A stretch of DNA of 42,717 nt from Clostridiales bacterium (GCA_012839295.1 DUNO01000064.1:1-42717), one strand, 5' to 3'; positions 33,837-42,709 are shown, counted from the stretch's first letter. Program-made: numbers and translations. The notes: a model not told the origin generated them from the letters alone.

Positions 33837-35678
33837 TTAGCCTACCGTCGGCATCGGGCAGTATAAAACAGGATTCATCATAACCATATACCAGGTGATA
33901 AGCATTGCATTAATGAATGCCCCGGTATATACATTGGCTGTTTTCCGCTGGAAATAGGTTGAAATAAATGACACCACCGTAAATAAAGGTATTAGCTGGA
34001 AGCACATAATTCCTAACATCGGTCCTATCGGATAGCTAACCCAGCGGGTAATACCCGTGGAAGACAAATGGGTATATTGCAATATCACATATACGATCAA
34101 GCCGCTACAGAGGACAAACCAGTTTACGGCGTATGTCGCAATGGTATTGGCTTTGTCACTGGAGAATTTATTAACGCGCACCCTCAGTAGTACTGCACTG
34201 ATGGCTATATATCCAATCGCTAATGGAATGAGATATAATAAAAACATACCAAAATGCTTGAAATCCATCGGCATAAACGGAATAACCAGGAACCGGAAAT
34301 CAACGACGAAGATCTTGTTTAGTACGAGCAAAAGAATGTATGGCACCCCTACGATAGCGGCAGCCAAAAGAAATGCTTTTCCTATGCGGAACCATTTTAA
34401 CTCCGGTTTTTCAACATTGGTTGAAAGCCCATACGCAACCATATCACCTTTTTGCTCCGGATTCTTTAAGGTAGCAAAGTGGTAAATCACAAATATAATT
34501 ACCATAATTGCGGTAAAGCCTAGTGTCCAGCCGATGATTGCAGTGGTGTACTGCTGAGGCCATAGCTTCGTAAACCAAGTGGCTTTTGTTTCAACAAATA
34601 ACCCCTCCGTAACACCGTCATAGAAGGTTTCACCAAACCAACGGAAGAAATGCTGGTATGTGAGCGGTATGATGGCAGCAAATATGATGATTGCTGCAAC
34701 CCAGGGAATTCCTTTGATCCCCGCACCTCTTGTAGCCTCCTGACGCAGCTCCCCAAAAAACTCTTTTTTATGGATAAAGTAAGCTCCAAAGCCGAAGATG
34801 CTTAATACCATGCCCAGCAAGCCCATTAAGGTTCCTATCTCATGCCATTTCCATACCTGGTTGAACGGGTCAATGCTGTTGCTTTTCTCCGACGGCATGG
34901 CTTGATTTAAGAAATCGATGGTATTTGCAATCGGTTCAGCGGTAAATACCAGGGCAACATGGTTCATTTTTGGAGTGTACATTATCCTGGCTGTCTCATT
35001 TCCAAAGCTTCCATATAGTTTTTCAGGTACAATGTCATCCGTCGTCCCAAAATAGGATTTGATTGATTCGGATTTCGGTGCATCCATCGACTTTGCAACC
35101 TCACCATAGAGGGCAAATTCGTCGTATTGGTCTGCAATGAGGGCGATATTGTATGGCACCTCTGGAGATAATGGAACTGCGGTGTATGCTGCGACCATTA
35201 CTAAGGAATTTACCAGGTCCATCCGCTGTATCGCGGCAATGCTGCCAATAATTCCGCCGTAGGAATGTCCTTCAATGGCGATTTTTGTTTTATCAACCAT
35301 CGGAAGTCCTGCCAAATAATCGAAGCATGCTGTAGCACCGGCATCCACTGCCCCGGATATAAATTCTGTGTAAGCATGCGCTCCATAATTAACTGCTAGC
35401 ACGATGTATCCTCTTCTCGAAAGTTCTATAGCATAAGGGCTTTGATGACCAGCCGTATTATATGATCCATGTAAAGCTAAAACTGCCGGAGCCGGGGTTG
35501 CTGCAGATGCTCCCTCCGGCGTATACAGAACACCGGTTACTATTTCCCCGTTGTTTATTGCAATTTTTACTTCATTAACCTTAATCTTTCCCCCGCCGGT
35601 CTGTATTGCATGGGCTAACACTGAGCCAAAAACCATTAAAATAAGGGATATCGTTATTACTACCTGATACTTCTTCAT
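33837..35678 (-). CDS. alpha/beta hydrolase with C-terminal multispan membrane domain
   Basis: A 613-residue membrane protein. After an N-terminal signal anchor (about 5-23) there is an alpha/beta hydrolase domain (about 35-265) with LHGSYN (69-74, oxyanion region), nucleophile elbow GHSYGG (S139) and a probable catalytic histidine H240 in MNHVAL. From about residue 281 there are seven or eight hydrophobic spans, the longest run ending at 602. The hydrolase part should face outside if the anchor is a signal. The ATG at 35678 has GGAGG nine bases upstream; an ATG at 35687 is less well placed. Monocistronic. Function unknown; an esterase or peptidase coupled to a membrane domain is the plain reading. 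Confidence 0.78.
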   Translation of the reverse strand: MKKYQVVITISLILMVFGSVLAHAIQTGGGKIKVNEVKIAINNGEIVTGVLYTPEGASAATPAPAVLALHGSYNTAGHQSPYAIELSRRGYIVLAVNYGAHAYTEFISGAVDAGATACFDYLAGLPMVDKTKIAIEGHSYGGIIGSIAAIQRMDLVNSLVMVAAYTAVPLSPEVPYNIALIADQYDEFALYGEVAKSMDAPKSESIKSYFGTTDDIVPEKLYGSFGNETARIMYTPKMNHVALVFTAEPIANTIDFLNQAMPSEKSNSIDPFNQVWKWHEIGTLMGLLGMVLSIFGFGAYFIHKKEFFGELRQEATRGAGIKGIPWVAAIIIFAAIIPLTYQHFFRWFGETFYDGVTEGLFVETKATWFTKLWPQQYTTAIIGWTLGFTAIMVIIFVIYHFATLKNPEQKGDMVAYGLSTNVEKPELKWFRIGKAFLLAAAIVGVPYILLLVLNKIFVVDFRFLVIPFMPMDFKHFGMFLLYLIPLAIGYIAISAVLLRVRVNKFSSDKANTIATYAVNWFVLCSGLIVYVILQYTHLSSTGITRWVSYPIGPMLGIMCFQLIPLFTVVSFISTYFQRKTANVYTGAFINAMLITWYMVMMNPVLYCPMPTVG

Positions 35679-35766
35679 CTCCTTCATCCTCCATTAACGT
35701 TATTGATATTCCCAAACTCTACCTACTCCGTATCATGATATCAGCGTTTTTTGTAATTACACCCAC

Positions 35767-35796
35767 ATTATACACAATGAAATTTCTTGAAGTCAT
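35767..35796 (-). promoter_or_regulatory. candidate promoter for the membrane hydrolase
   Basis: On the minus strand ATGACT (35796-35791) and TATAAT (35772-35767) are 18 bases apart, about 90 bases before the start codon. The interval 35679-35982 otherwise holds only the hairpin at 35891-35915. Confidence 0.45.
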
Positions 35797-35890
35797 TGTA
35801 TTATACGTCATGATGACCAAAATTTCAGGTAGTAATATCCATCATTTTGATCATTATTACTTTGCAAATTATTTCATGCCGCATAAGGAA

Positions 35891-35915
35891 AGGAGCGCAC
35901 TGACTGTGCGCTCCT
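35891..35915. terminator. hairpin downstream of the GNAT gene
   Basis: A GC-rich 10-bp stem (35891-35900 with 35906-35915) with a 5-base loop is followed on the minus strand by a T-rich stretch (TTTCCTT). A moderate terminator for the GNAT gene. Confidence 0.6.
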
Positions 35916-35982
35916 CCTATGAGTGTCAAAAGCTATGCTTTGACTAAACTTTATATCAAGTTAATATGATAAAATTTATGTT

Positions 35983-36876
35983 TTAAGTGACAGAATATTC
36001 ATAAGCAGCTACCCCTTCCACCTGGATAAAGCCTTCCTTTAAATAAAGCTCCTTTGCTTTTTCATTATCTGCATTGACACAAAGTACTCCCTTTTTGTAA
36101 TTCATTTTTTGTGCAAAATCCAGTGCAGTCCTTAATAGCTGTCTGCCCAAACCTTTTCCTTGATATGCCGGCAGAATGGCTAAGGGGCCAATATTCATGG
36201 CGGGCTCACCTTCATAATCATCATTTGCTCCTCTGATAATCCCTACCGGATTATTATCATGCATCAGAAACAATAAGCCTCCCTCCAGATACTCTGGGCT
36301 GCCCACCTGCTTGCGTACCATTTCCGGGGTGATAGAAGTGGAATTCCCCTTTAGGTTTGAAAAGGCTGTATTCCTGATATAGCACCAAGCATCCTCATCT
36401 TTGTCCGGTTCAAATTTTTTGATAGAATAACCCTCCGGTAAATTTACAACCTGCGATCCCGTAATCTCCTTGACCAGGAGATAGACATATCTGTCAACCG
36501 CGAAATGGAGGCTTTTTATGTTATCTGAAAGCCCGTTGTTTACAAGCGGAACAAACAGAAACATCTTGTCAATTTCTTTTATGTGTTTTACCATTTCTGA
36601 TAACAAGCTAGAATATATATTCTGTTCCTTGTCCTCAGAATAAAAAATACGAAAACGTCCGCAGCTTCCTCTTCTATGATAATCATCCAGTATAAGGGAG
36701 GCGGCCGCTATTATGTTACCGTCTTTCTTCACAATATAGGTAGGATTCTCTTCATCAGGCACAAAGTTCTCCAGATCCTTATCATATAAAAATGAGTCAT
36801 CCACCTTATTTCTATGTTTTACACAAAATGCTATAAAATCCTCTTTATCCTCATATCGTAATTTTTCTGTCTGCAT
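35983..36876 (-). CDS. GNAT family N-acetyltransferase, two-domain
   Basis: A 297-residue protein. The C-terminal half is a clear GNAT domain: LAILPAYQGKGLGRQLL (acetyl-CoA loop) and VNADNEKAKELYLKEGF. The N-terminal half looks like a degenerate GNAT copy (IVKKDGNIIAAASLI), an arrangement like mycothiol-synthase-type two-domain proteins. The acceptor is unknown. The ATG at 36876 has GAGG six bases upstream; a GTG at 36888 is possible. It stands between the membrane hydrolase and the AraC regulator. Confidence 0.85.
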   Translation of the reverse strand: MQTEKLRYEDKEDFIAFCVKHRNKVDDSFLYDKDLENFVPDEENPTYIVKKDGNIIAAASLILDDYHRRGSCGRFRIFYSEDKEQNIYSSLLSEMVKHIKEIDKMFLFVPLVNNGLSDNIKSLHFAVDRYVYLLVKEITGSQVVNLPEGYSIKKFEPDKDEDAWCYIRNTAFSNLKGNSTSITPEMVRKQVGSPEYLEGGLLFLMHDNNPVGIIRGANDDYEGEPAMNIGPLAILPAYQGKGLGRQLLRTALDFAQKMNYKKGVLCVNADNEKAKELYLKEGFIQVEGVAAYEYSVT

Positions 36877-36932
36877 ATAAAGCCTCACTTTTTCTCTCTT
36901 CGTCTACAATATCATATATAATGACTAATTTA

Positions 36933-38291
36933 TCATCTTTGCTTTTTATTCCGCCGGATAGCAATAAATTGCTTAACATCTTCTAACACTACTTCATCCG
37001 TTACATTAATCATGAGCCACTTTTGACCCATGCCAGTTTTGGTACCGTGATACAGCTGCTGCAAATATTCTGTACAAAAAGGAAGTATCCATTCAGCCTC
37101 CGCCCTCTCACGGTCACTAATTACAATGAGGGCAATAAAATATCCCTCCATTGGATACAGGGTGCATAAAGTACGCCCTGCCTTTTTATATTTTATATTC
37201 CATCCAGACTGCATAGAGCATCTGCTATAATCAAATACAGGCTTGCTCTGATATTCTGTCTCCACATGTTTGCACAATCTCCCAAACAAAGGGCTGTTCA
37301 CATAGGTACTGATTGTTGCCATTGACGGTTTCTGTATTCCATTGGTTTTATCCCATGTCTGTTTCTGCTTCATACCCCGCGTTTTCTCCGATGAATCTAA
37401 CGGTAACCATAGCTCCATATAGCTTGCACCCGGTGCTGTATCATAATACATTTCAGCAGCGAAATTACCACAAGCCAGACTATGCTTCTTCATCCAGCTA
37501 TCCATAAATACGGATGCTTTAAAAATTGCGGAACCAATGAGTTGCGCAAAGTTTTCCGCTTCAAAGCAACAAACCACATATTCACCTCTTGAAAGCGTAA
37601 AAGAAGCATATCCCTCCGCCTGCCCGTTTTCGGCAGCTTCTGCTCCGGCCATGTAGGTACAGCATCCCTCCCTGGCATTTCCCATATATATGATGCCCAG
37701 CTCATTGCCGTCCGGCAGCAAATGTGCAATATTCGGCTTCAAACGATGGAACTCGTCCCATATTATCCCGGCAGTAGCGATACCGGTAGCTTCACCTCCC
37801 GCTAACTCAGTATCGGGCACTTCGCCTTCAATTCCGATAAATATACGCGGGATATCCAGTTTTCTACGGGTCACCTCGACCACAATACCATCAGAAATTA
37901 ACGGTACATCTTCCTCTACCATAGTATAGTTCAAAAGCAGGTCAGGCTTGATAAAATGATTGAGTATGGCAGGGCAAACACGGTATTCTTCTGGAGTGAT
38001 TCCATATGCATCCTTAAATGCACGGGTAAAATTGGCATGATCTGAAAACCCGTAGTCAAGTGCCACATCAATGATCCGCCTTTCTTTACTTTTCAAAGCT
38101 TCCGAAGCGTTTGCCAGCCTGCGCAGCTTTACATATTCATTTACAGATTTTTTTACCAAACGCCTAAACAGCCGTTGAAAATAATATGGAGATAATGCCG
38201 CCACATCTGCAAGGGCTTCTATCCTTATATCTTCTGACAAATGGCCTTCAATATAGTTTATGGAATTTTGTATTGCTTCCCATGCATGCAT
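36933..38291 (-). CDS. AraC regulator with GyrI-like and DUF3788 domains
   Basis: A 452-residue fusion. An N-terminal AraC helix-turn-helix (about 5-105; YYFQRLFRRLVKKSVNEY) is followed by a GyrI-like ligand domain (about 120-300; FIGIEGEVPDTELAGGEA) and a C-terminal DUF3788-like domain (about 315-445; FDYSRCSMQSGWNIKYKKAG). DUF3788 is common as a partner of this regulator class. GGGAGGT lies before the ATG at 38291; upstream codons in frame are unsupported. Likely a drug- or stress-responsive regulator; its target could be the adjacent GNAT gene. Confidence 0.85.
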   Translation of the reverse strand: MHAWEAIQNSINYIEGHLSEDIRIEALADVAALSPYYFQRLFRRLVKKSVNEYVKLRRLANASEALKSKERRIIDVALDYGFSDHANFTRAFKDAYGITPEEYRVCPAILNHFIKPDLLLNYTMVEEDVPLISDGIVVEVTRRKLDIPRIFIGIEGEVPDTELAGGEATGIATAGIIWDEFHRLKPNIAHLLPDGNELGIIYMGNAREGCCTYMAGAEAAENGQAEGYASFTLSRGEYVVCCFEAENFAQLIGSAIFKASVFMDSWMKKHSLACGNFAAEMYYDTAPGASYMELWLPLDSSEKTRGMKQKQTWDKTNGIQKPSMATISTYVNSPLFGRLCKHVETEYQSKPVFDYSRCSMQSGWNIKYKKAGRTLCTLYPMEGYFIALIVISDRERAEAEWILPFCTEYLQQLYHGTKTGMGQKWLMINVTDEVVLEDVKQFIAIRRNKKQR

Positions 38292-38408
38292 ATTCGCACC
38301 TCCCGCTACATAGAATAGCACAATTAAAATTCCACTGCTTGTCATACAATGCTTTTTTGCATGATACCTTTCTGCAGCAACCTTTATGCAAGTTAGTGCA
38401 AGTTAAAT

Positions 38409-38756
38409 TTACGCCCAATGCGGAATGTATTTCATATACCTCGGGGCGGATATCAGAATTTCCAATAGTCCCAAAATTGACATATCCGGATTTATCATCC
38501 TTGCAAGCCAAGCTTGTAATTCTTTATTTCCCTTTTTCGTCCTTCGATATTCAAAGCTCGTCCCAATAATCTCGTGCGTATCATCTTCCACTCCCCAGAC
38601 AAGGTACGCTTTTGGCTTTTCAAATAACGCCGCCGCATTACTAAGACCTGATATATATTCTGCAATTCGTTCAGGATTTTTATTATCACATTTAAACTCA
38701 ACCCATTCGGCTACATTCGGAAGCTTTGCTAATTCCCTTACAAGGCTTTTTACCAT
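38409..38756 (-). pseudogene. AlbA_2 (Schlafen-like) domain protein, 5' fragment
   Basis: A 115-residue frame whose first 85 residues match the start of AlbA_2-type putative DNA-binding/ATPase proteins: EWVEFKCDNKNPERIAEYISGLSN, then LVWGVEDDTHEIIGTSF. These proteins are usually 400 residues or more, but here the similarity ends near residue 90 and is followed by unrelated sequence and a stop. No ribosome binding site precedes the ATG. Neighbouring frames do not continue the family. I read it as a truncated remnant. Confidence 0.65.
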
Positions 38757-38871
38757 TGATAAAAAGAAGCCAAGTCTTATCGAGTTTATATTACTATAAT
38801 TTAACCCCTTAGTAAATTAATTATTTCTATACTCTGGCAGTATATTCTATTCTTAGCCTCTAAACAAAAGC

Positions 38872-38904
38872 AAAGGCATCAAGATCTGCTCTCCTGATGC
38901 CTTT
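38872..38904. terminator. hairpin after the fourth URO-D gene
   Basis: A 10-bp stem (38872-38881 with 38895-38904) with a 13-base loop lies about 80 bases past the URO-D stop; on the minus strand TTTGCTTTTGTTT follows. Confidence 0.6.
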
Positions 38905-38980
38905 AAATGTTCCACATCTTATGGTTAAATCATTTTATACATTGCTTTCCGCTTCTGCAAGTTAGCTCAGCCATCTCATC

Positions 38981-39973
38981 TTAATATATCCTGCCATACT
39001 TTTCACAGGCCCGGCTTACTGCAAATATCCTGCCTCCGGGCGCGTACTGGGCGGGGTTAAACATATTTACGGAGGCTCCGTATATCATATAGCCACCTCC
39101 CGGCCCATAGGTAGTAATACAGCGTTTTACTTCTGCCTCGATCTCCTGCTCCATGGCATCCACACGGTCTACCACATTCTGGACATCCAGGCCTCCCATG
39201 ATTCCTGCCTTGCCTTTTGCTTTTTCTTTCAATTTCACTATGTCGTTGACCGGCTGCACCGGGTCAAAGGCCGTAATCCCGATATCCAGGAAATCATCAA
39301 AAAGATCCTGAAGCTTTCCGCAGCAATGCTGCTTGTATACCATGCCTGTCTGCTTGCAGGCTGCAACGATTCTGGCAAGATGGGGCTTAAAGAATTTCCT
39401 GAAAATATCCGGTGATATAAACAGACCGGTCAAATGGGAATAATCATCCAGCAGCGTAAAATAATCTGGTTTATAATACACCTGTGCCAGCTTCAGGTAT
39501 TCTATCTTTTTATCAGCAATGGCTCCTACCAGATCATATACCGCTTCCGGCTCATCATAGATTGCACACATGGCATCCTCAAAACCCATAAGGAAATGCA
39601 GGCGCTCAAAAATCCCGTTAGGACAGAATAAATCCTGTACAAACAGCTCCGGATTTAAATGCAGCAGCTCCCTTTCCTTTGCCACAATCAATTCAAAAGG
39701 GATCTGGGAATAATCCGGGAACTGAACCACACTCTTCCACTGCGTAATATCCTTTAGCACCGGCTTTACCGTCGGCGTAGGCGTGAACATTCCTCCTGCA
39801 CTTTCTGTGGGAGTCTGATGAACCCCATAGCCATCATAGCCGGAAGCCCCCATGGCCGGGGTTTCCAGGGACGTGGCCGCCGGAATGATCTGGCAGGCGT
39901 CATAAAAACATGGGACGTATTCCGGCACTTCTCCTTTTAAAGCTAATAAGGCATTCTCTCTCTTTGATAACAT
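38981..39973 (-). CDS. URO-D family protein, partial zinc motif
   Basis: A 330-residue URO-D superfamily protein. The N-terminus KRENALLALKGEVPEYVP is typical. It has H216, C217 and C218 (KQHCCGK) for the HxC part of a zinc site, but the C-terminal cysteine seen in MtaA-like enzymes is absent; that stretch reads GGGYMIYGASVNMF. GGGAGG lies before the ATG. Divergent from a LysR regulator with a palindromic operator between them. The reaction is unknown; methyl transfer involving a corrinoid protein is possible but with a changed active site. Confidence 0.85.
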   Translation of the reverse strand: MLSKRENALLALKGEVPEYVPCFYDACQIIPAATSLETPAMGASGYDGYGVHQTPTESAGGMFTPTPTVKPVLKDITQWKSVVQFPDYSQIPFELIVAKERELLHLNPELFVQDLFCPNGIFERLHFLMGFEDAMCAIYDEPEAVYDLVGAIADKKIEYLKLAQVYYKPDYFTLLDDYSHLTGLFISPDIFRKFFKPHLARIVAACKQTGMVYKQHCCGKLQDLFDDFLDIGITAFDPVQPVNDIVKLKEKAKGKAGIMGGLDVQNVVDRVDAMEQEIEAEVKRCITTYGPGGGYMIYGASVNMFNPAQYAPGGRIFAVSRACEKYGRIY

Positions 39974-40106
39974 AGTTTAACCTCCCTCATATTGGATATG
40001 TACATGATTCCATGACCAAAATCACAGGCATTCTCTCTTTGTACATAAAAGTAGGATTATGATCCCCATACTTTAATTATAACGGGCAGCCTGAGGATAA
40101 ACATGC

Positions 40107-40124
40107 TGTATCTTGCATGATACA
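40107..40124. promoter_or_regulatory. palindromic LysR-type operator candidate
   Basis: TGTATC-N6-GATACA is a perfect dyad in the divergent interval. On the minus strand a TATAAT lies at 40081-40076, placing the dyad centre about 46 bases before the expected transcript start, the usual activator position for LysR proteins. The minus-strand -35 box is poor, as expected for an activated promoter. Confidence 0.6.
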
Positions 40125-40195
40125 ATGCACATATTGCAATATTACTGGTTATCGGTTTATAATAAATTCATAGCCCAATGGAGGAGGAGTTTTTT

Positions 40196-41095
40196 ATGGA
40201 GATGCGCCAACTGCAATATTTTATTACTGTGGCAAAACATAGAAATTTTACAACGGCGGCAACGGAACTAAATATTTCCCAATCCACACTAAGCCGCCAG
40301 ATTACTGCAATGGAACGGGAGCTAAACCTCCTGTTGCTGCTGCGGGATAACCGCAATGTCAACCTTACGAAAAGCGGGGAGTACCTGTATAAGGAGCTTT
40401 CAAAGCTATATACGGACTATACCCACCTGGTCCAGAATGCACAAAATATCTTTAAGGGCTTCAATGGAAACCTGAAATTTGGAATCTTAGAGGAATTTAC
40501 CTTGGAAGGTATGATGCAAAATGTCCTGCACCAATACCACAAAAGCTTTCCGAACCAGAGCATAGACATGAAGAGGGGCTCTTTCCAGAATTTAACTGAC
40601 GGGATCTTAGATTTTACCTATGATTTTATTATTACTTTCTTCTTTGATATCTCAAACCTTTCCCTGCTCCGGTACAAAGTAATTGAAAAGGTGCAGGATG
40701 GAATCATCATTTCCCGGAGGAATCCGCTGTCAGGCTTAGACGTTTTCCTGCCAGGTAAATTCAAGGAGGAGACCTTTATCCTATTGTCCAGGGAGGACAG
40801 CAAATATGCGGCTGACGGCGCAATTGAATTCTGTAAGGCGCATGGCTTCTATCCCAAGCTAAAAATCGCCCCTGATTTAAATACCGCCATGCTTTGGGTT
40901 GAGGCCGGGATGGGACTGGCTTTTACCTATTCCAACAGCGTCGCCATCCATAATCCCTCCATGAAATTCATCCCCTTCCAGGAAAGTGATTCTATCCGGG
41001 AGTCCTCCCTGGTCCTGGCCTGGAATACGGACAACAGGAATCCGGTTATCCATAATTTTATTAAAAGCTATGAGGAATGCAAGGCGAAACTATGA
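40196..41095 (+). CDS. LysR family transcriptional regulator
   Basis: A 299-residue LysR-type regulator. The winged helix-turn-helix is at about 1-60 (MRQLQYFITVAKHRNFTTAA, then SQSTLSRQITAMEREL), followed by a periplasmic-binding-fold effector domain. The ATG at 40196 has GGAGGAGGAG six bases upstream; the ATG at 40178 lies before that site. Divergent from the URO-D gene at 38981 and likely its activator. The effector is unknown, perhaps the methylated substrate of the URO-D protein. Confidence 0.9.
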   Translation: MEMRQLQYFITVAKHRNFTTAATELNISQSTLSRQITAMERELNLLLLLRDNRNVNLTKSGEYLYKELSKLYTDYTHLVQNAQNIFKGFNGNLKFGILEEFTLEGMMQNVLHQYHKSFPNQSIDMKRGSFQNLTDGILDFTYDFIITFFFDISNLSLLRYKVIEKVQDGIIISRRNPLSGLDVFLPGKFKEETFILLSREDSKYAADGAIEFCKAHGFYPKLKIAPDLNTAMLWVEAGMGLAFTYSNSVAIHNPSMKFIPFQESDSIRESSLVLAWNTDNRNPVIHNFIKSYEECKAKL

Positions 41096-41153
41096 CCTGC
41101 CTGAAGCAGCCCTTCTAATCATTATTTAATAGTCGTTGGTGAAATTCACAAAT

Positions 41154-41960
41154 TCACCTCCGTACAATTGCATCCGTCATCAGGCAGGCTCTCTTGTTCT
41201 GCAGCACATCATGCACCCGGACAAAGTCGCAGCCTTTCATAATTCCAATCACGGTGGTAGCAAGTGTTCCCTCTACCCTCTCCTCCGTCGGGAGATTTAA
41301 GGTATTTCCAATCATGGATTTCCTGGAGGTTCCCAGAAGTACGGGATAGCCCAGCTCCTTCAGAAGCTCCAGGCGATTCATCAGCTCCAGGTTTTGTTCG
41401 TAGTTTTTCGCAAACCCGATGCCTGGGTCTAAGATGATATTTTCTGGTTTTACTCCTGCATTTATGGCTATTGCAATGGATTCCTTAAGGTCAGCCACGA
41501 CATCCCCAAGGTAATCCCGGTACTCTGCTTTTTCTCTATTATGCATCAGGCAGCAGGGTACTTCAAGTATTGCTGCCACCTTAGCCATATCTGGATCCTT
41601 CTTAAAGCCCCAAACATCATTAATCAGATGGGCTCCTGCCTTAACCGCCTCCTCTGCCACTACTGCCTTATAGGTATCTATAGAAATAGGGATGTCAAAT
41701 TCCCGGTATAATGCCTGGATGACGGGTATGACCCTTTCCAGCTCCTCTTCTGCCTCTACCATGACATGGTTCGGCCTTGTAGATTCCCCACCCACATCAA
41801 TGATATCAGCTCCCTGGTCAATCAATTCCTTTGCGTGGAACAGGGCATTGTCCAAATGGTTGAACCTTCCCCCATCAGAAAAGGAATCCGGAGTTACATT
41901 CAAGATTCCCATTACATAAGTTCTTTTCCCTATTTCAAAATTCTTATTTCCAATAATCAA
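41154..41960 (-). CDS. folP: dihydropteroate synthase
   Basis: A 268-residue dihydropteroate synthase joining 4-aminobenzoate to dihydropterin pyrophosphate in folate synthesis. Signature motifs are GILNVTPDSFSDGG (18-31), IDVGGESTRP, LDPGIGFAK and GTSRKSMIG. Start is a TTG at 41960 with GGAGGG nine to ten bases upstream. It follows an HD-domain gene by about 68 bases; folE, an HD protein and folP are often clustered in clostridia. Converges with the LysR gene with only 58 bases between. Confidence 0.95.
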   Translation of the reverse strand: MIIGNKNFEIGKRTYVMGILNVTPDSFSDGGRFNHLDNALFHAKELIDQGADIIDVGGESTRPNHVMVEAEEELERVIPVIQALYREFDIPISIDTYKAVVAEEAVKAGAHLINDVWGFKKDPDMAKVAAILEVPCCLMHNREKAEYRDYLGDVVADLKESIAIAINAGVKPENIILDPGIGFAKNYEQNLELMNRLELLKELGYPVLLGTSRKSMIGNTLNLPTEERVEGTLATTVIGIMKGCDFVRVHDVLQNKRACLMTDAIVRR

Positions 41961-42028
41961 CCTTTGATCCCTCCGTTATCCAGCGCCAATGTTATTCCGA
42001 ACAGTATCATTGATACTTTTAGATATCA

Positions 42029-42709
42029 TCAATACTTTATTTCATGGTTCTTCTTTTTCTCGGACCAGTCACACTCCGAAGCTGCGCTGCACCAAAAACA
42101 GGCTCTTGATGCTTTATCCGCCTTATAAATAATCCCGTCCAGGCTACTCTTTCCCTCTCTGCTGGAAAAGCCCTCCTTCCCCTCTCTGCCGGAAAAGCTC
42201 CACTTCTCTCCTCTGCCAGAAAAGCTACGATTCCCTTCTTTACTGGAGCTATGGTTAAGAACCGCATCAAGGATCAGCTTTCTTTCCCTCTCATGGTACC
42301 CGCATTCTGTTAAAACCGGCTCAGCCAATTCCCTGCTGGCCATAGCATGGGGGATGCCCTCCATATATTGCTTCCAGCGTCCGATATCATGCAGCAGGCC
42401 TACCGCATAGATAATATCCTTTGGGTAGCCCAGATCCTGTTCCAGATTCATAATATAGGCTATTCTCGCCACATCCAGGAAGTGGGATAACCCATGGAGG
42501 CAAAAGCTCCGGTTAACCTCCGCCGCTTCATTCCGTTTCAGGTACTCCCTATAATCCTGATTCTGTAAAATCAGATTAATCCGGTCTACCGTTTCATTTT
42601 TACACCCGTGCCTTTCACTTTTTGATGATCTATTCAAAAAATGAATAGGCCTTAATAAATAGTTTGAAAGTGACTTTCTTTCAAACTTTCCAGCCTTATT
42701 ACAAACCAT
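42029..42709 (-). CDS. HD-domain phosphohydrolase with in-frame repeat insert
   Basis: A 226-residue HD-superfamily protein (as drawn from the ATG at 42709). Metal ligands are H72 or H76, H107-D108 (LLHDIGRW) and D198 (KADK). The end has C204, C207 and C213 (CFWCSAASEC). Between H153 and the KADK helix there is a 36-residue insert of four 9-residue units (see 42144-42251). The start is uncertain: the first 40 residues are unlike the family, and a perfect 10-bp hairpin (42661-42670 with 42678-42687) falls inside them, so the true start may be further in. In clostridia such HD genes sit with folE and folP and may act on a pterin phosphate. Confidence 0.8.
   Translation of the reverse strand: MVCNKAGKFERKSLSNYLLRPIHFLNRSSKSERHGCKNETVDRINLILQNQDYREYLKRNEAAEVNRSFCLHGLSHFLDVARIAYIMNLEQDLGYPKDIIYAVGLLHDIGRWKQYMEGIPHAMASRELAEPVLTECGYHERERKLILDAVLNHSSSKEGNRSFSGRGEKWSFSGREGKEGFSSREGKSSLDGIIYKADKASRACFWCSAASECDWSEKKKNHEIKY
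42144..42251 (-). repeat. four tandem 27-bp in-frame repeats inside the HD gene
   Basis: Four consecutive 27-bp units (42144-42170, 42171-42197, 42198-42224, 42225-42251) encode SSSKEGNRS, FSGRGEKWS, FSGREGKEG and FSSREGKSS in reading order. The units differ at several bases, so the array is not brand new. It keeps the reading frame. Confidence 0.9.

Noticed and set aside
35735-35947. 70-codon plus-strand frame between the hydrolase and GNAT genes
   Set aside because: No ribosome binding site or similarity; it overlaps the minus-strand promoter candidate and a hairpin.
38248-38511. 87-codon minus-strand frame as a frameshifted continuation of the AlbA_2 fragment
   Set aside because: Its translation does not resemble the middle of AlbA_2 proteins, so a simple frameshift does not restore the gene.
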